A stretch of 64,000 nucleotides of DNA from Brevundimonas sp. MYb52 (lineage in GTDB: Bacteria; Pseudomonadota; Alphaproteobacteria; Caulobacterales; Caulobacteraceae). The position numbers and the translations under genes are program-made. The stretch lies in the NCBI RefSeq assembly GCF_002979535.1, contig NZ_PCPB01000002.1, positions 124,001 to 188,000 on the forward strand, in the 5' to 3' direction. Position 1 is the stretch's first letter. Each line of letters begins with the position of its first letter. Under the pieces are notes generated by a model that ran no database searches, was not told the origin of the DNA, and saw nothing but the letters and a program-made list of their open reading frames with translations. Below are positions 37,331 to 46,236 of this stretch, piece after piece.

Positions 37331-37672
37331 TCAATACCCAGGCGCGGGCTGCCATAGGCTGAAGCTGACGCCCTGGTCGTCGGCGACGACGACAGACAGG
37401 CCGGACGGGCTTTGCGCCGGCATGGCGGCGTGCCCGCCCAACTCCCTCACACGGGCGCAGGTCACGTGAATGTCGTCGACGCGGAAGTAGAGGTGAGGAA
37501 AGGCCCGGTGCTCGCCCTTGGTGATGCCCAAGGCGGGATCAGACCCGCTGACGTGAGCGTAGGTCGGGTGCGAAGCGACTTCGTCGTAGGTCCAGCCGAA
37601 CAGACCCGCGTAGAAGGCGCGGGCCTTTTCGATGTCGGGGGTGTCGAGCGTGAAGTAGCCGAGCTGGATCAT
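37331..37672 (-). CDS. VOC-family (glyoxalase-like) protein
   Basis: A 113-residue single-domain vicinal-oxygen-chelate protein: IQLGYFTLDTPDIEKARAFY, the FGWTYDEV segment, PHLYFRVDDIHVTCARV and the closing DDQGVSFSLWQPA. One beta-alpha-beta-beta-beta pair is repeated twice, as expected. Substrate and metal are unknown. It follows purF by 6 bases on the same strand and may be expressed with it. Confidence 0.83.
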   Translation of the reverse strand: MIQLGYFTLDTPDIEKARAFYAGLFGWTYDEVASHPTYAHVSGSDPALGITKGEHRAFPHLYFRVDDIHVTCARVRELGGHAAMPAQSPSGLSVVVADDQGVSFSLWQPAPGY

Positions 37673-37678
37673 ACCGCC

Positions 37679-39184
37679 TTAAGCGGTCACCAGCAGGGAA
37701 AGTTGCCCGCCCTTCGCATCACGACCGCCCTCGGCGATTTCGCGGTCCAGTAGCCGGGTCGGATAGTCGCCGGTGAAGTAGTGGTCCGTGAACTGCGGAT
37801 TGGCGGCGTCGCGCGGTCCGGCGCCCAGGGCGTCGTAGAGGCCGTCGATGGACAGGAAGCCGAGCGAGTCGACCTCCAGAATGGCGCGCATCTCGTCCAT
37901 CGTATGGGTGGCGGCCATCAGCTGCGTCCGCTCGGGCATGTCGATGCCGTAGAAGTCGGGGAAGAGGATCTGCGGGCTGGCCGAGCGCAGGTGGACCTCC
38001 TTGGCGCCTGCTGCGCGCACGGCGCGCACCAGCTTCAGCGAGGTGGTGCCGCGCACGATCGAGTCGTCGATCAGCACGACGCGCTTGCCTTCCAGCGCAG
38101 AGCGGTTGGGGCTGTGCTTCATGCGCACGCCCTTCTGCCGGGCGCCCTGGCTGGGCTGGATGAAGGTGCGGCCCAGATAGTGGCTGCGGATGATGCCGAC
38201 TTCGTAGGGGATGCCGCTTTCCTGAGCATAGCCCAGAGCTGCAGGCACGCCGGAGTCCGGCACCGGCACGACGATGTCGGCCTCGACCGCGAACTCGCGC
38301 GCCAGGCGGCGGCCCATTTCCTTGCGGACATTATAGACCGAGCGGCCGTTCACCACGCTGTCGGGGCGGGCGAAATAGACATACTCGAACAGGCAGGGGC
38401 GGGCGGCGCGGGCCGGGAAGGGCTTGATCGAGGTCAGGCCGTCCTCGTCGATGACGACGACTTCGCCATGCTCAATGTCGCGGATGAAGGTGGCGCCGAT
38501 GGTGTCCAGGGCGCAGGTCTCGGACGCCAGAACCCAGGCCTCGCCGACCTTGCCCAGGACCAGCGGACGGATGCCCAGCGGGTCGCGCGCGCCGATCATC
38601 TTGTAGCGGGTCTGGGCCACCAGGGCGTAGCCGCCCTCGATCCGGCCCAGGGCGTCGATGAAGCGCTCGACGATCTTGGCCTTACGGCTGCGGGCGATCA
38701 GGTGAAGGATGGCCTCGGAGTCCGAGGTCGACTGGAAGATCGCGCCTTCCGAGACCAGTTGGCCGTGCAGGTATTTGAAATTCGTCAGGTTGCCGTTGTG
38801 GGCGATGGCGATGCCGCCCTGGTCCAGATCGGCGAACATCGGCTGGATGTTGCGCAGGAAGCTGCCGCCGGCGGTGGAGTAGCGGGTGTGGCCGACCGCG
38901 GCGCCGCCGGGCAGGCGGGTGGTCAGCTCGGCGTTGCCGAAGGCCTCGCCGACGAGGCCCTGATGGCGCTCGGTGTAGAAGCGGTCTTCAAAGACGCTGG
39001 CGATGCCGCAGGCTTCCTGGCCGCGATGCTGCAGGGCGTGCAGGCCCAGCGCCACGATCGACGAGGCCTCGTTCTCGGGCGCGCCCCAGACTCCGCAAAC
39101 GCCGCACTCCAGCCGCAGCTGGTCGTCCTCCGGCTCGCGCCAGTGTTCGCGGTGAACGATGGGATCGGCGATATGGTGGCGCAT
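37679..39184 (-). CDS. purF: Amidophosphoribosyltransferase
   Basis: First committed step of purine synthesis: transfers the glutamine amide to PRPP. The catalytic Cys follows a short propeptide at about residue 27 (LECGVCGVWG). The glutaminase domain includes LHALQHRGQEACGI and the oxyanion-forming AHNGNLTN segment. The PRPP-binding loop is VVLIDDSIVRGTTSLKLV. The ATG at 39184 is selected for its GGAG and because longer reading adds a proline-rich leader unlike homologues. cvpA lies just upstream, as in E. coli. Expected regulation is by purine feedback; no riboswitch was seen. Confidence 0.96.
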   Translation of the reverse strand: MRHHIADPIVHREHWREPEDDQLRLECGVCGVWGAPENEASSIVALGLHALQHRGQEACGIASVFEDRFYTERHQGLVGEAFGNAELTTRLPGGAAVGHTRYSTAGGSFLRNIQPMFADLDQGGIAIAHNGNLTNFKYLHGQLVSEGAIFQSTSDSEAILHLIARSRKAKIVERFIDALGRIEGGYALVAQTRYKMIGARDPLGIRPLVLGKVGEAWVLASETCALDTIGATFIRDIEHGEVVVIDEDGLTSIKPFPARAARPCLFEYVYFARPDSVVNGRSVYNVRKEMGRRLAREFAVEADIVVPVPDSGVPAALGYAQESGIPYEVGIIRSHYLGRTFIQPSQGARQKGVRMKHSPNRSALEGKRVVLIDDSIVRGTTSLKLVRAVRAAGAKEVHLRSASPQILFPDFYGIDMPERTQLMAATHTMDEMRAILEVDSLGFLSIDGLYDALGAGPRDAANPQFTDHYFTGDYPTRLLDREIAEGGRDAKGGQLSLLVTA

Positions 39185-39265
39185 CGTCAGGCTCCGATGA
39201 CCGGGACAGGATAACTCAGGCGGCGGCGCCGCGCACGTAGGCCGCCATTGCGTCGAGGGCAAGGC

Positions 39266-39802
39266 TCATTGATCGGAAAACCCTTCGCGGACGGAAGAAC
39301 CGACGACCGGCGTCAAGGCGTCCGCGCCCTTTCCGAGCGTCGGCAGGACGACCTGAATGGCCTTGGCCGAGCCTTCGCTGACGGGCGAAAGGGCCGCGCC
39401 GGTCAGCCAGCGCGGGGGATTGTCGGACATGACGCCCATGATGATCAGGTGCACCGCGCCGACCAGGGCCAGGGCCCGCACGGCTCCCAGGGCTAGGCCG
39501 AAGGTCTGATCGAAAGCGCCCAGGGCGTTGCCGCGCGCGCCCTTGGAAATGGCCGAACCGAGGAAGCGCAGGCCGAAATAGAGAATCAGAAACGTCAGCC
39601 CTACGGCCAGCACTGAACCGGCCCAGTCGGGGTCGACCAGGGAACGCCCGAACGGCGCCGTCCAGGGCAGGGTGATCAGGGCCAGAAGGCCCGCCAGGAA
39701 GAAGCTGAAGAAGGCCGTCAGTTCGCGCACGCCGCCCCGGAACCAGCCGGCGGCGCCGGAGGCCAGAAGCACAAGGATGACGAAGACGTCGTAGCCGGTC
39801 AC
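39266..39802 (-). CDS. cvpA: CvpA-family membrane protein
   Basis: A 178-residue inner-membrane protein with four hydrophobic segments; the first (GYDVFVILVLLASGAAGWFRG) and the later VLAVGLTFLILYFGLRFLG match CvpA. In E. coli CvpA is needed for colicin V production and envelope integrity and is co-transcribed with purF. Here the same order is kept: cvpA, 81 bases, purF. The C-terminal tail is soluble and ends VRGFSDQ-like after a Ser/Thr-rich segment. The start ATG is preceded by no competing start. Confidence 0.87.
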   Translation of the reverse strand: MTGYDVFVILVLLASGAAGWFRGGVRELTAFFSFFLAGLLALITLPWTAPFGRSLVDPDWAGSVLAVGLTFLILYFGLRFLGSAISKGARGNALGAFDQTFGLALGAVRALALVGAVHLIIMGVMSDNPPRWLTGAALSPVSEGSAKAIQVVLPTLGKGADALTPVVGSSVREGFSDQ

Positions 39803-39836
39803 GCGCGCTGCAATCGCTGAAGGAACAGAGGCCGCC

Positions 39837-41210
39837 TCAATAGCGGTTTTGGGAGATTCGCTCGACCACCTCGGTCAACAGTCCGGCGGCGGTGACGGCC
39901 ACGTCGCCCTTCTTGACCTTGTCCTTGGCCTGGGACGGGGCGAGGGCGCGGTCGAAGCCCAGTTTCTTGGCCTCTCTCAGACGGGCCTCGGCGCGATTGA
40001 CGGCGCGGACCTCGCCCGACAGGCCGATTTCGCCAAAGACGACGCAGCCCTGCGGCAGGGGCATGTCGAGGGCCGAGGATATGAGGGCGGCGGCGGCGGC
40101 CAGGTCGGCGGCGGGTTCATTGATCCGCAGACCTCCCGCCACGTTCAGATAGACGTCCTTGTCCCCGAAGCCGAGCCCGCAGCGCGCCTCCAGCACAGCC
40201 AGCAGCATGGCCAGGCGGCCATTGTCCCAACCCACGACGGCGCGTCTTGGCGTGCCGTATGCAGAAGGTGCGACAAGGGCCTGGATTTCAACCAGAACAG
40301 GACGAGACCCCTCGATGCCCGCGAAGACGGCGGCGCCCGGCGCGCGCTCCTTGCCTTCGCCCAGGAAGAGGGCGGAGGGATTGGTGACTTCGCGTAGGCC
40401 GACGTCGCTCATCTCGAAGACGCCGATCTCGTCGGTGGCGCCGAAACGGTTCTTGCCGGCGCGCAGGATGCGGAAGGGGTAGCCGCGCTCGCCCTCGAAG
40501 CTGAGGACGGCGTCGACCATGTGCTCGACCACGCGCGGGCCGGCGATCTGTCCGTCCTTGGTGACATGGCCCACCAGGACGATGGCCGGGCCGCCGTCCT
40601 TGGCCAGCCGCACCAGTTCGGCGGCGCAGGCGCGGACCTGGGTGACCGAGCCCGGCCCGGCCTCGTGGGCGTCGGACCACAGGGTCTGGATGGAGTCGAT
40701 GATGACGATGTCGAACTTGTCGCGCTTCAGCGTCGTCAGGATTTCGCGCAGGGCCGTGGCCGAGGCGAGAGACACAGCGGCGTCGGCCACCCCCATGCGC
40801 TTGGCGCGCGCGCGGATCTGTTCGATGGCTTCTTCGCCCGAGATATAGGCCACGCGGGCGCCGTTGCGGGCCGCCTTGGCCGTGACCTCCAGCAGCAGGG
40901 TGGACTTGCCCACGCCGGGGTCGCCGCCCAGCAGGATGGCCGAGCCCGGCACCACGCCGCCGCCGCAGACGCGGTCGAACTCGGTCACGCCGGTGACGAT
41001 GCGCGGCGGCTCTGGCGTGTCGGACTGCAGGGTCTCGAACTGAAGCCCGCGTCCGCGCGCCGTCGAGGCGGGCTTCATCGCGCCCGGCGGGGCCGATTTC
41101 GACTCCTCGGACAGGCAGTTCCACTCGCCACAGGCCGAGCATTGCCCCGCCCATTTGGAATGAACCGCGCCGCAGGACTGACAGACATAGAGAAGGGTAT
41201 CGCGCGCCAT
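39837..41210 (-). CDS. radA: DNA repair protein RadA
   Basis: RecA-like helicase that promotes branch migration in recombinational repair. The N-terminal zinc finger has four Cys (YVCQSCGAVHSKW, then QCSACGEW). Walker A is LGGDPGVGKSTLLLE and Walker B is the IVIIDSIQTLW segment. The RadA-specific KNRFG motif is present in AGKNRFGATDEIG. The Lon-like C-terminal domain (about 290-455) is complete. Length of 457 residues is normal. It lies 34 bases upstream of cvpA on the same strand. Confidence 0.96.
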   Translation of the reverse strand: MARDTLLYVCQSCGAVHSKWAGQCSACGEWNCLSEESKSAPPGAMKPASTARGRGLQFETLQSDTPEPPRIVTGVTEFDRVCGGGVVPGSAILLGGDPGVGKSTLLLEVTAKAARNGARVAYISGEEAIEQIRARAKRMGVADAAVSLASATALREILTTLKRDKFDIVIIDSIQTLWSDAHEAGPGSVTQVRACAAELVRLAKDGGPAIVLVGHVTKDGQIAGPRVVEHMVDAVLSFEGERGYPFRILRAGKNRFGATDEIGVFEMSDVGLREVTNPSALFLGEGKERAPGAAVFAGIEGSRPVLVEIQALVAPSAYGTPRRAVVGWDNGRLAMLLAVLEARCGLGFGDKDVYLNVAGGLRINEPAADLAAAAALISSALDMPLPQGCVVFGEIGLSGEVRAVNRAEARLREAKKLGFDRALAPSQAKDKVKKGDVAVTAAGLLTEVVERISQNRY

Positions 41211-41369
41211 GACCCTGACCTAGCAGGAATCGCGGCGTGGGCGAGGGGGCATGCGTGAGGGTGCGACCGACCCTGACGCAGGGTGACGCGCGGGTTGCAT
41301 TGACCCTCATATGCCCGTCATCCTGCCAAGCTATAGCGTCGTTACGACTCACCCCCCACCGAGGCCTTC

Positions 41370-42011
41370 ATGACCGCACCCAACCCGCCCGCCATCGATC
41401 CGGGCCTCGTCGCCCGCGTGCAGAACATCCTGATGCGGCCCAAGCTGGAATGGCCGGTCATCGAGGCCGAATACGCCACGACGCGCAGCCTCTTCGCTCG
41501 CTACGCCATGATCCTGGCGGCGATCGGCCCGGTGGCCGGCCTGATTGGCGGCCAACTGTTCCCAATCTCCATCTTCGGCTCGGTGATGCGGACTCCGATG
41601 GTGGGCGGCCTGTTGGGCGCCATCGTCACCTGGGGCCTGTCGCTGCTGTCGGTCTTCGTGCTGGGCCTGATCATCGACGCCTTGGCCCCGACCTTCAACG
41701 GGACCAAGGACAAGGTTCAGTCGATGAAGGTGGCTGTCTATTCGATGACGGCGGCCTGGGTCGCGTCGATCTTCAACCTGTTTCCGGTCCTGGCCTGGCT
41801 GGGCGGCCTGCTGGGCCTCTACGGCTTCTATCTGCTGTATCTGGGCCTGCCGACCGTGATGAAGGCGCCGCAGGACAAGGCCCTGGGCTACACGGCCGTC
41901 GTCGTCATCTCGGCCATCGTGCTGTGGATGGTCGTCAGCGCTATCGCCGCCGCCGTGGTCGCCAGCTTCGTGGTGGGCGCGATCGGCGTGAGCGCAATGG
42001 CTCTGAGCTAA
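41370..42011 (+). CDS. YIP1-family membrane protein
   Basis: A 213-residue protein with a short soluble start (IDPGLVARVQNILMRPKLEWPVI) followed by five hydrophobic segments. The pattern and the motif KLEWPVI near the N-terminus fit bacterial YIP1/DUF1282-like proteins. FGSVMRTPMVGGLLGAI and SMKVAVYSMTAAWVASIF lie in the loops before helices 2 and 4. Function is unknown. It is divergent from radA and its stop is one base from the convergent alr stop. Confidence 0.8.
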   Translation: MTAPNPPAIDPGLVARVQNILMRPKLEWPVIEAEYATTRSLFARYAMILAAIGPVAGLIGGQLFPISIFGSVMRTPMVGGLLGAIVTWGLSLLSVFVLGLIIDALAPTFNGTKDKVQSMKVAVYSMTAAWVASIFNLFPVLAWLGGLLGLYGFYLLYLGLPTVMKAPQDKALGYTAVVVISAIVLWMVVSAIAAAVVASFVVGAIGVSAMALS

Positions 42012-42012
42012 T

Positions 42013-43050
42013 CTAGCCGACGTAGAGGCGCGGGACGCGCGGCGTGATCGAGGTCAGCATTTCGTAGCTGATGGTTCCCGCCGCCGTCGCCGCGTCGTCC
42101 ACCAGACGGTTGGCGCCGAAGATCTCGACCGTGTCGCCGGCCGCCACATCCAGGCCGGTGACGTCCACCGCCAGCACGTCCATCGACACCCGGCCGAGGA
42201 TGGGGCGAAGCTCGCCCGCCACCCAGACCTGACCGCGCGGGCTGTTGCTGCGCATGACCCCGTCGGCATAGCCGGTTCCGCAGGTCGCCACCCGGATCGG
42301 CGCCTCGGCGCGATAGCCTTGCGAATAGCCGACCGTCTCGCCCGCCGGCACGTCGCGCACCTGCATGATCTGGGCGTTCAGCGTCGCCACCGGCGCGATG
42401 CGGCTGTCGGGTTTGCCCTCCGGTCCGCCGCCGAACAGGCAGATGCCGGGGCGCGCCACGTCAAAGGCGAAGTCAGGGCCCAGGAAACAGCCGCCCGAGT
42501 TGGCGAAGGAGCGCGTCACGTCGGGATAGCGGCCAACCGCCGCCGCATAGGCGTCGCGCTGGATGCGGTTCAGTGGATGGGCGGGTTCATCGGCGCAGGC
42601 CAGGTGTGTCATGACCAGCTCCAGCCCCTCGAACGGCTCGGGCGCATCCTCGACGCGGAAACCCAGCCGGTTCATGCCGGTGTCCAGTTGCAGACCGCAA
42701 GCGCCGCCGCCCGCCGCCGTCCAGGCCGCGATCTGACCGGGCTGGTTCAGCACGGGGCGCAGGTTCGCCGCCTTGATCATGGCTGCCGACGAGCCATGGC
42801 AGCCGTCCAGCACATAGATGACCGGCTCTGGCCCAATGGCCTCGCGCAGCAGCACGCCCTCGGCCGCCCGCGCGACAAAGAAGGTCCGCGCCCCTTCGGC
42901 CATCAGCCGCTTGGCCACCGCAGCGGCCCCCAATCCATAGCCGTCCGCCTTGACGACCGGATTGACCGGCACGCCGATCATGCCCTGCAGGGTGTGGAAA
43001 TTGCGCGCAAGGGCGCCGAGATCGACGGTGAGGGAGGCGGGGAGGGACAT
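42013..43050 (-). CDS. alr: Alanine racemase
   Basis: PLP enzyme making D-alanine for peptidoglycan. The PLP lysine lies in NPVVKADGYGLGA near the N-terminus, and the second catalytic residue, Tyr, in CGTGYADGVMRS. The C-terminal LGRVSMDVLAVDVTGLDVAAGD is diagnostic of Alr. The ATG at 43050 is preferred over 43068 because AAGGG precedes it and homologues start MSLPASLTVDL-like. Length of 345 residues is slightly short but complete. It lies 50 bases after dnaB on the same strand. Confidence 0.95.
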   Translation of the reverse strand: MSLPASLTVDLGALARNFHTLQGMIGVPVNPVVKADGYGLGAAAVAKRLMAEGARTFFVARAAEGVLLREAIGPEPVIYVLDGCHGSSAAMIKAANLRPVLNQPGQIAAWTAAGGGACGLQLDTGMNRLGFRVEDAPEPFEGLELVMTHLACADEPAHPLNRIQRDAYAAAVGRYPDVTRSFANSGGCFLGPDFAFDVARPGICLFGGGPEGKPDSRIAPVATLNAQIMQVRDVPAGETVGYSQGYRAEAPIRVATCGTGYADGVMRSNSPRGQVWVAGELRPILGRVSMDVLAVDVTGLDVAAGDTVEIFGANRLVDDAATAAGTISYEMLTSITPRVPRLYVG

Positions 43051-43100
43051 GAGGCCCTTATGCCGCAAGATTCATGCGGCGCCACGACCCTTGAGCCGAA

Positions 43101-44597
43101 TTACTCGGGAATATCCGCAAAGGCGCTGCCGTAGCGGTCGTCATGGGCCAGGTTGCCGAAGCGGACGGTGTCCGCGTCGAAGGCCAGCTTGACGATGCCG
43201 ATAGGGCCGTGACGCTGCTTGCCGATGACGACCTCGGCCTGACCCTGCAGGCGGTCCATGTCCTGCTGCCATTGCAGGTGTTCTTCGGAGCCTTCGCGTG
43301 GCTCGGCGCGACCCAGGTAATAGCTTTCACGATAGACGAACATGACGCAGTCGGCGTCTTGCTCGATCGAGCCGGATTCACGCAGGTCGGACAGTTGCGG
43401 GCGCTTGTCTTCGCGCTGCTCGACCTGACGCGACAGCTGCGACAGGGCGATGATTGGCACGCCCAGCTCCTTGGCCAGGGCCTTCAGGCCGCCAGTGATC
43501 TCGGACACTTCCTGCACGCGGTTCTTCTGACCGCCGCCTTCGCCCGTCGTCACCAGTTGCAGGTAGTCGACGATGATGAGGTCGAGGCCGTGCTCCATCC
43601 GCTTCAGGCGTCGTGCGCGCGCCGCCAGCTTGGAAATGGAGATGCCGCCGGTGGCGTCGATATAGAGGGGGCTCTCGCCGATCTCGACCGCCGCGTCGCG
43701 CAGCTTGCCAAAGTCCGAGGCGTCGATCTCGCCCTTGCGCAGCTTGTCCGAGGACACGCCGGAGGCGTCGGCCAGAATACGCATGGCCAACTGTTCGGCG
43801 CTCATTTCCAGCGAGTAGAAGGCGACGACCCCGCCATTGACCGTCTTGCGGCCTTCGGGCGTCGGCTCCCACTGATAGGCGCGGGCCACGTTGAAGGCCA
43901 TGTTGGTGGCCAGCGCGGTCTTACCCATCGACGGACGACCGGCGAGGATCAGAAGGTCGGACGGGTGCAGCCCGCCCAGCTTGCGGTCCAGATCGTTCAA
44001 CCCGGTAGCCAGACCGGCCAGCTTGCCCTCGCGCTGATAGGCCTCGCCCGCCATTTCGACGGCCCCGGCCAGGGCGGTGGAGAAGTTGACGAAGCCCGAG
44101 GACGGCTTGCCCGTCTCGGCCAGCGAATAGAGGGTCTGTTCGGCCTGTTCGATCTGTTCGTCGGCGGGCGTGTCCGGGTTGGGCGCCTCCTTGATCATCT
44201 CGCCGCCGATGCGGATCAGGTCGCGGCGCAGGGCCAGGTCATAGATGACGCGGGCGTAGTCGGGCGCATTGGCCGCCGGGGGCGCGCGATCGACCAGATC
44301 GGCGAGGTAGCGTAGGCCGCCGAACTCATGGAAGGCCGGGTCCTGCTTGAACCGCTCCATCAGGATGGTGGGCTCGGCCAGCAGGCCCTGACGGATGTGG
44401 TCCTCGATCGCCTCGAACAGCCGCTGGTGGAAGGGCTCGTACATATGCGAGCCGCGCAGACGGTCCGACAGGCGCTCGAACACGGCGTTGTCGAACATCA
44501 GCGAGCCTAGCAGCGCCTGCTCCGCCTCCAGGTTGTGGGGCATGGACGAGACGGAGACCTGATCGTTTCCGTAGGGCATGGGAGCAAAGGCGTTCAT
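43101..44597 (-). CDS. dnaB: Replicative DNA helicase DnaB
   Basis: Hexameric helicase of the replication fork. The N-terminal domain contains NLEAEQALLGSLMFDN; the C-terminal RecA-like ATPase has Walker A LILAGRPSMGKTALATNMA, the H2-region LDLIIVDYLQLV (Walker B) and IIALSQLSRQVEQRED. The arginine-finger region near FVYRESYYLG is present. Length about 498 residues. No intein is inserted. Several in-frame starts exist (44621, 44609, 44597, 44579) and none has a strong Shine-Dalgarno, so the exact N-terminus is uncertain by up to 14 residues. Confidence 0.95.
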   Translation of the reverse strand: MNAFAPMPYGNDQVSVSSMPHNLEAEQALLGSLMFDNAVFERLSDRLRGSHMYEPFHQRLFEAIEDHIRQGLLAEPTILMERFKQDPAFHEFGGLRYLADLVDRAPPAANAPDYARVIYDLALRRDLIRIGGEMIKEAPNPDTPADEQIEQAEQTLYSLAETGKPSSGFVNFSTALAGAVEMAGEAYQREGKLAGLATGLNDLDRKLGGLHPSDLLILAGRPSMGKTALATNMAFNVARAYQWEPTPEGRKTVNGGVVAFYSLEMSAEQLAMRILADASGVSSDKLRKGEIDASDFGKLRDAAVEIGESPLYIDATGGISISKLAARARRLKRMEHGLDLIIVDYLQLVTTGEGGGQKNRVQEVSEITGGLKALAKELGVPIIALSQLSRQVEQREDKRPQLSDLRESGSIEQDADCVMFVYRESYYLGRAEPREGSEEHLQWQQDMDRLQGQAEVVIGKQRHGPIGIVKLAFDADTVRFGNLAHDDRYGSAFADIPE

Positions 44598-44716
44598 TGA
44601 AATAGGCATAGCCCTAAGCACGGTCTGCGTCAGATACGGGCGCCGCCTTGTCCGTGGACCATCGCTGCGCGTCTGTGGACCGTCCGGAAAAGCGCTGTCT
44701 GATCAGTGGCGGCGGA

Positions 44717-45109
44717 TCAGTTGGGGCAGGGGTAGCGCTCGACCATCCAGCTACGGACGGCCTGGGTGACAGTCAGGCTCCGCTGTGCCTGCGGCAGGGA
44801 CTCAAAGCGCACGACCAGGCTTTCCGGCGTGATGCCGGTGCCGGACGGGGGGATGCAGTGGGCAGGACGACGACCCGAGGAGACGGCCTGGGCCTGTTCC
44901 GCCTTGACCGTGCTGACGGCGTCGGTGACCTCTCCGATCAGGCGCCGCGTCTCGGGACGCAGCATGGCTGCGACGCGATTGCGGGGCACATGGGCGCCAA
45001 GGTTCAGGAACTGCTGCACGGTCATGTCCGCCGCCATGACCGGATGAGGGATGGCGAAGGCTATCACAACGCCGGCAAGCACGGCGCACAATGCAGGGGC
45101 ACGGAACAT
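44717..45109 (-). CDS. Exported small protein, tandem paralogue 1 (Rap1a/Tai-like pattern)
   Basis: A 130-residue protein with a signal peptide ending near PVMAAD. The mature part starts MTVQQFLNLGAHVPRN, has a central Cys in AHCIPPSGTGITPES and ends SLTVTQAVRSWMVERYPCPN. The pattern of a central Cys-x-Pro, a helix and a terminal FPC-like Cys resembles the Rap1a/Tai immunity fold, in which the two Cys pair. That link is weak and rests on pattern only. It is 45 bases downstream of its paralogue at 45155-45520 on the same strand. Confidence 0.7.
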   Translation of the reverse strand: MFRAPALCAVLAGVVIAFAIPHPVMAADMTVQQFLNLGAHVPRNRVAAMLRPETRRLIGEVTDAVSTVKAEQAQAVSSGRRPAHCIPPSGTGITPESLVVRFESLPQAQRSLTVTQAVRSWMVERYPCPN

Positions 45110-45154
45110 GACCGCTAGATGTGCCGGGACAGCGGGCTGCGCAAGGCTGTTAGA

Positions 45155-45520
45155 TCAAATCGGGCAGGGATGCTCTGCCGCCATCCACTCACGCACGGCC
45201 TGGGTCACGCTGATGTTGCGGCGCGCCGCCGGGATGGCGTTGAAGCGCGCCAAAAGGGCATCGGCGGACAGGCTCACCTTTTCGGGCATACAGGTGGCCG
45301 AGCGGCGCCCTGCGGCCTGAGCCGCCGTCTGGTCGCTGCGAACGGTCGAGAAGGCCTGCTTCACCTCGTCCATCAGCCGTCGCGTATCTGACCGCAGCAG
45401 GGCGGTCGGGTTGCGCGGGATGCGGTTGGCCGAGGTCAGGAATTCCTGAACCGTCATGGCGCTGGCGCTGCTGGCCCATAGGCTGGCGGCGAGAGCGAGA
45501 ATGAGCGCGGCCTTCGTCAT
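45155..45520 (-). CDS. Exported small protein, tandem paralogue 2 (Rap1a/Tai-like pattern)
   Basis: A 121-residue protein with signal peptide (MTKAALILALAASLWASSASA). Its mature part aligns along its length with the neighbour at 44717: MTVQEFLTSANRIPRN, then LLRSDTRRLMDEV, the Cys in SATCMPEKVSLSAD and the ending NISVTQAVREWMAAEHPCPI. The ATG at 45520 follows GGAGGGG at good spacing. The pair clearly arose by gene duplication. Function is unknown; the C...PC layout could fit a periplasmic inhibitor or immunity-type protein. Confidence 0.75.
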   Translation of the reverse strand: MTKAALILALAASLWASSASAMTVQEFLTSANRIPRNPTALLRSDTRRLMDEVKQAFSTVRSDQTAAQAAGRRSATCMPEKVSLSADALLARFNAIPAARRNISVTQAVREWMAAEHPCPI

Positions 45521-45591
45521 ACGGACCCCTCCGTTTGGAACGGCCCAGCTTGGCTCCACATCCGTGGCGGAACAATGGCCGACGAACGCGG

Positions 45592-46236
45592 TCAGGTTTC
45601 CAGCGGGACCGTCGGCAGGGTGTTGGGATAGATCCGCTCGATGTCGCCGCCCGACGCCTTGGCCGAGCGCGCCATGCGGAAGGCGTTCACCGGCTGGGTC
45701 TCGCCGATCCACAGGGCGTTGATCAGGTGGTCGGCGTAGGGGTCGTCGGTGTTGGGATGGATCAGGATCTTCAGGCCCAGATGGTTCAGCATCAGCCAGG
45801 GGATGACCGTCGGGACCTGATCATTGGCGAAGCCAAAGTAGAAGGAGGGCGTGGTGTGGGGGCCGCGCGGTCCCTCGTTCCACTCGCCTAGTTCGACCTT
45901 GAAGCGATGGATGACCCAGTCGCGCAGCTGGGCCGCGCGATAGGCCGTGTCCTCGTTGAAATAGACATGGGCGTGATAGCTGCTGACCTCGGTGTAGGTG
46001 CGCGGAGCAGCGGGCAGATCGACGCCGCGCGGCAGCGGCTCGGGCGGCCCCTTGGGGCGAGCGCCCCAGGGGCTGAGCGTGCTCTCGTCGCCGACTTGCA
46101 CCGCCGCCTCGGCGGGACGGGACGCAGCGGCTACGGCGGTCGCCGCCGCAGCCGCCACGCCGCCCCCAACCAGCAGGGCCCGGCGCGAAGCGGAGGGAAG
46201 AGCTCCCTCGCGCCTGGCTCCTGCCGCCGTCACCAC
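45592..46236 (-). CDS. Tat-exported DOPA 4,5-dioxygenase-like protein
   Basis: The catalytic part (about residues 80-200) matches the DOPA 4,5-dioxygenase family: SYHAHVYFNEDT with HxH, GPHTTPSFYFGFAND and KILIHPNTDDPYADH. These His residues are the expected metal ligands for extradiol ring opening of catechols. The N-terminus carries a twin-arginine leader (SASRRALLVGGGVAAAA) ending near AEAAVQ, which is unusual for a family mostly known as small cytosolic proteins. The probable GTG start at 46236 (or 46233) overlaps the TonB receptor stop, so translation is coupled. No ATG is available without reading into the receptor gene. The actual substrate is unknown. Confidence 0.82.
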   Translation of the reverse strand: MVTAAGARREGALPSASRRALLVGGGVAAAAATAVAAASRPAEAAVQVGDESTLSPWGARPKGPPEPLPRGVDLPAAPRTYTEVSSYHAHVYFNEDTAYRAAQLRDWVIHRFKVELGEWNEGPRGPHTTPSFYFGFANDQVPTVIPWLMLNHLGLKILIHPNTDDPYADHLINALWIGETQPVNAFRMARSAKASGGDIERIYPNTLPTVPLET

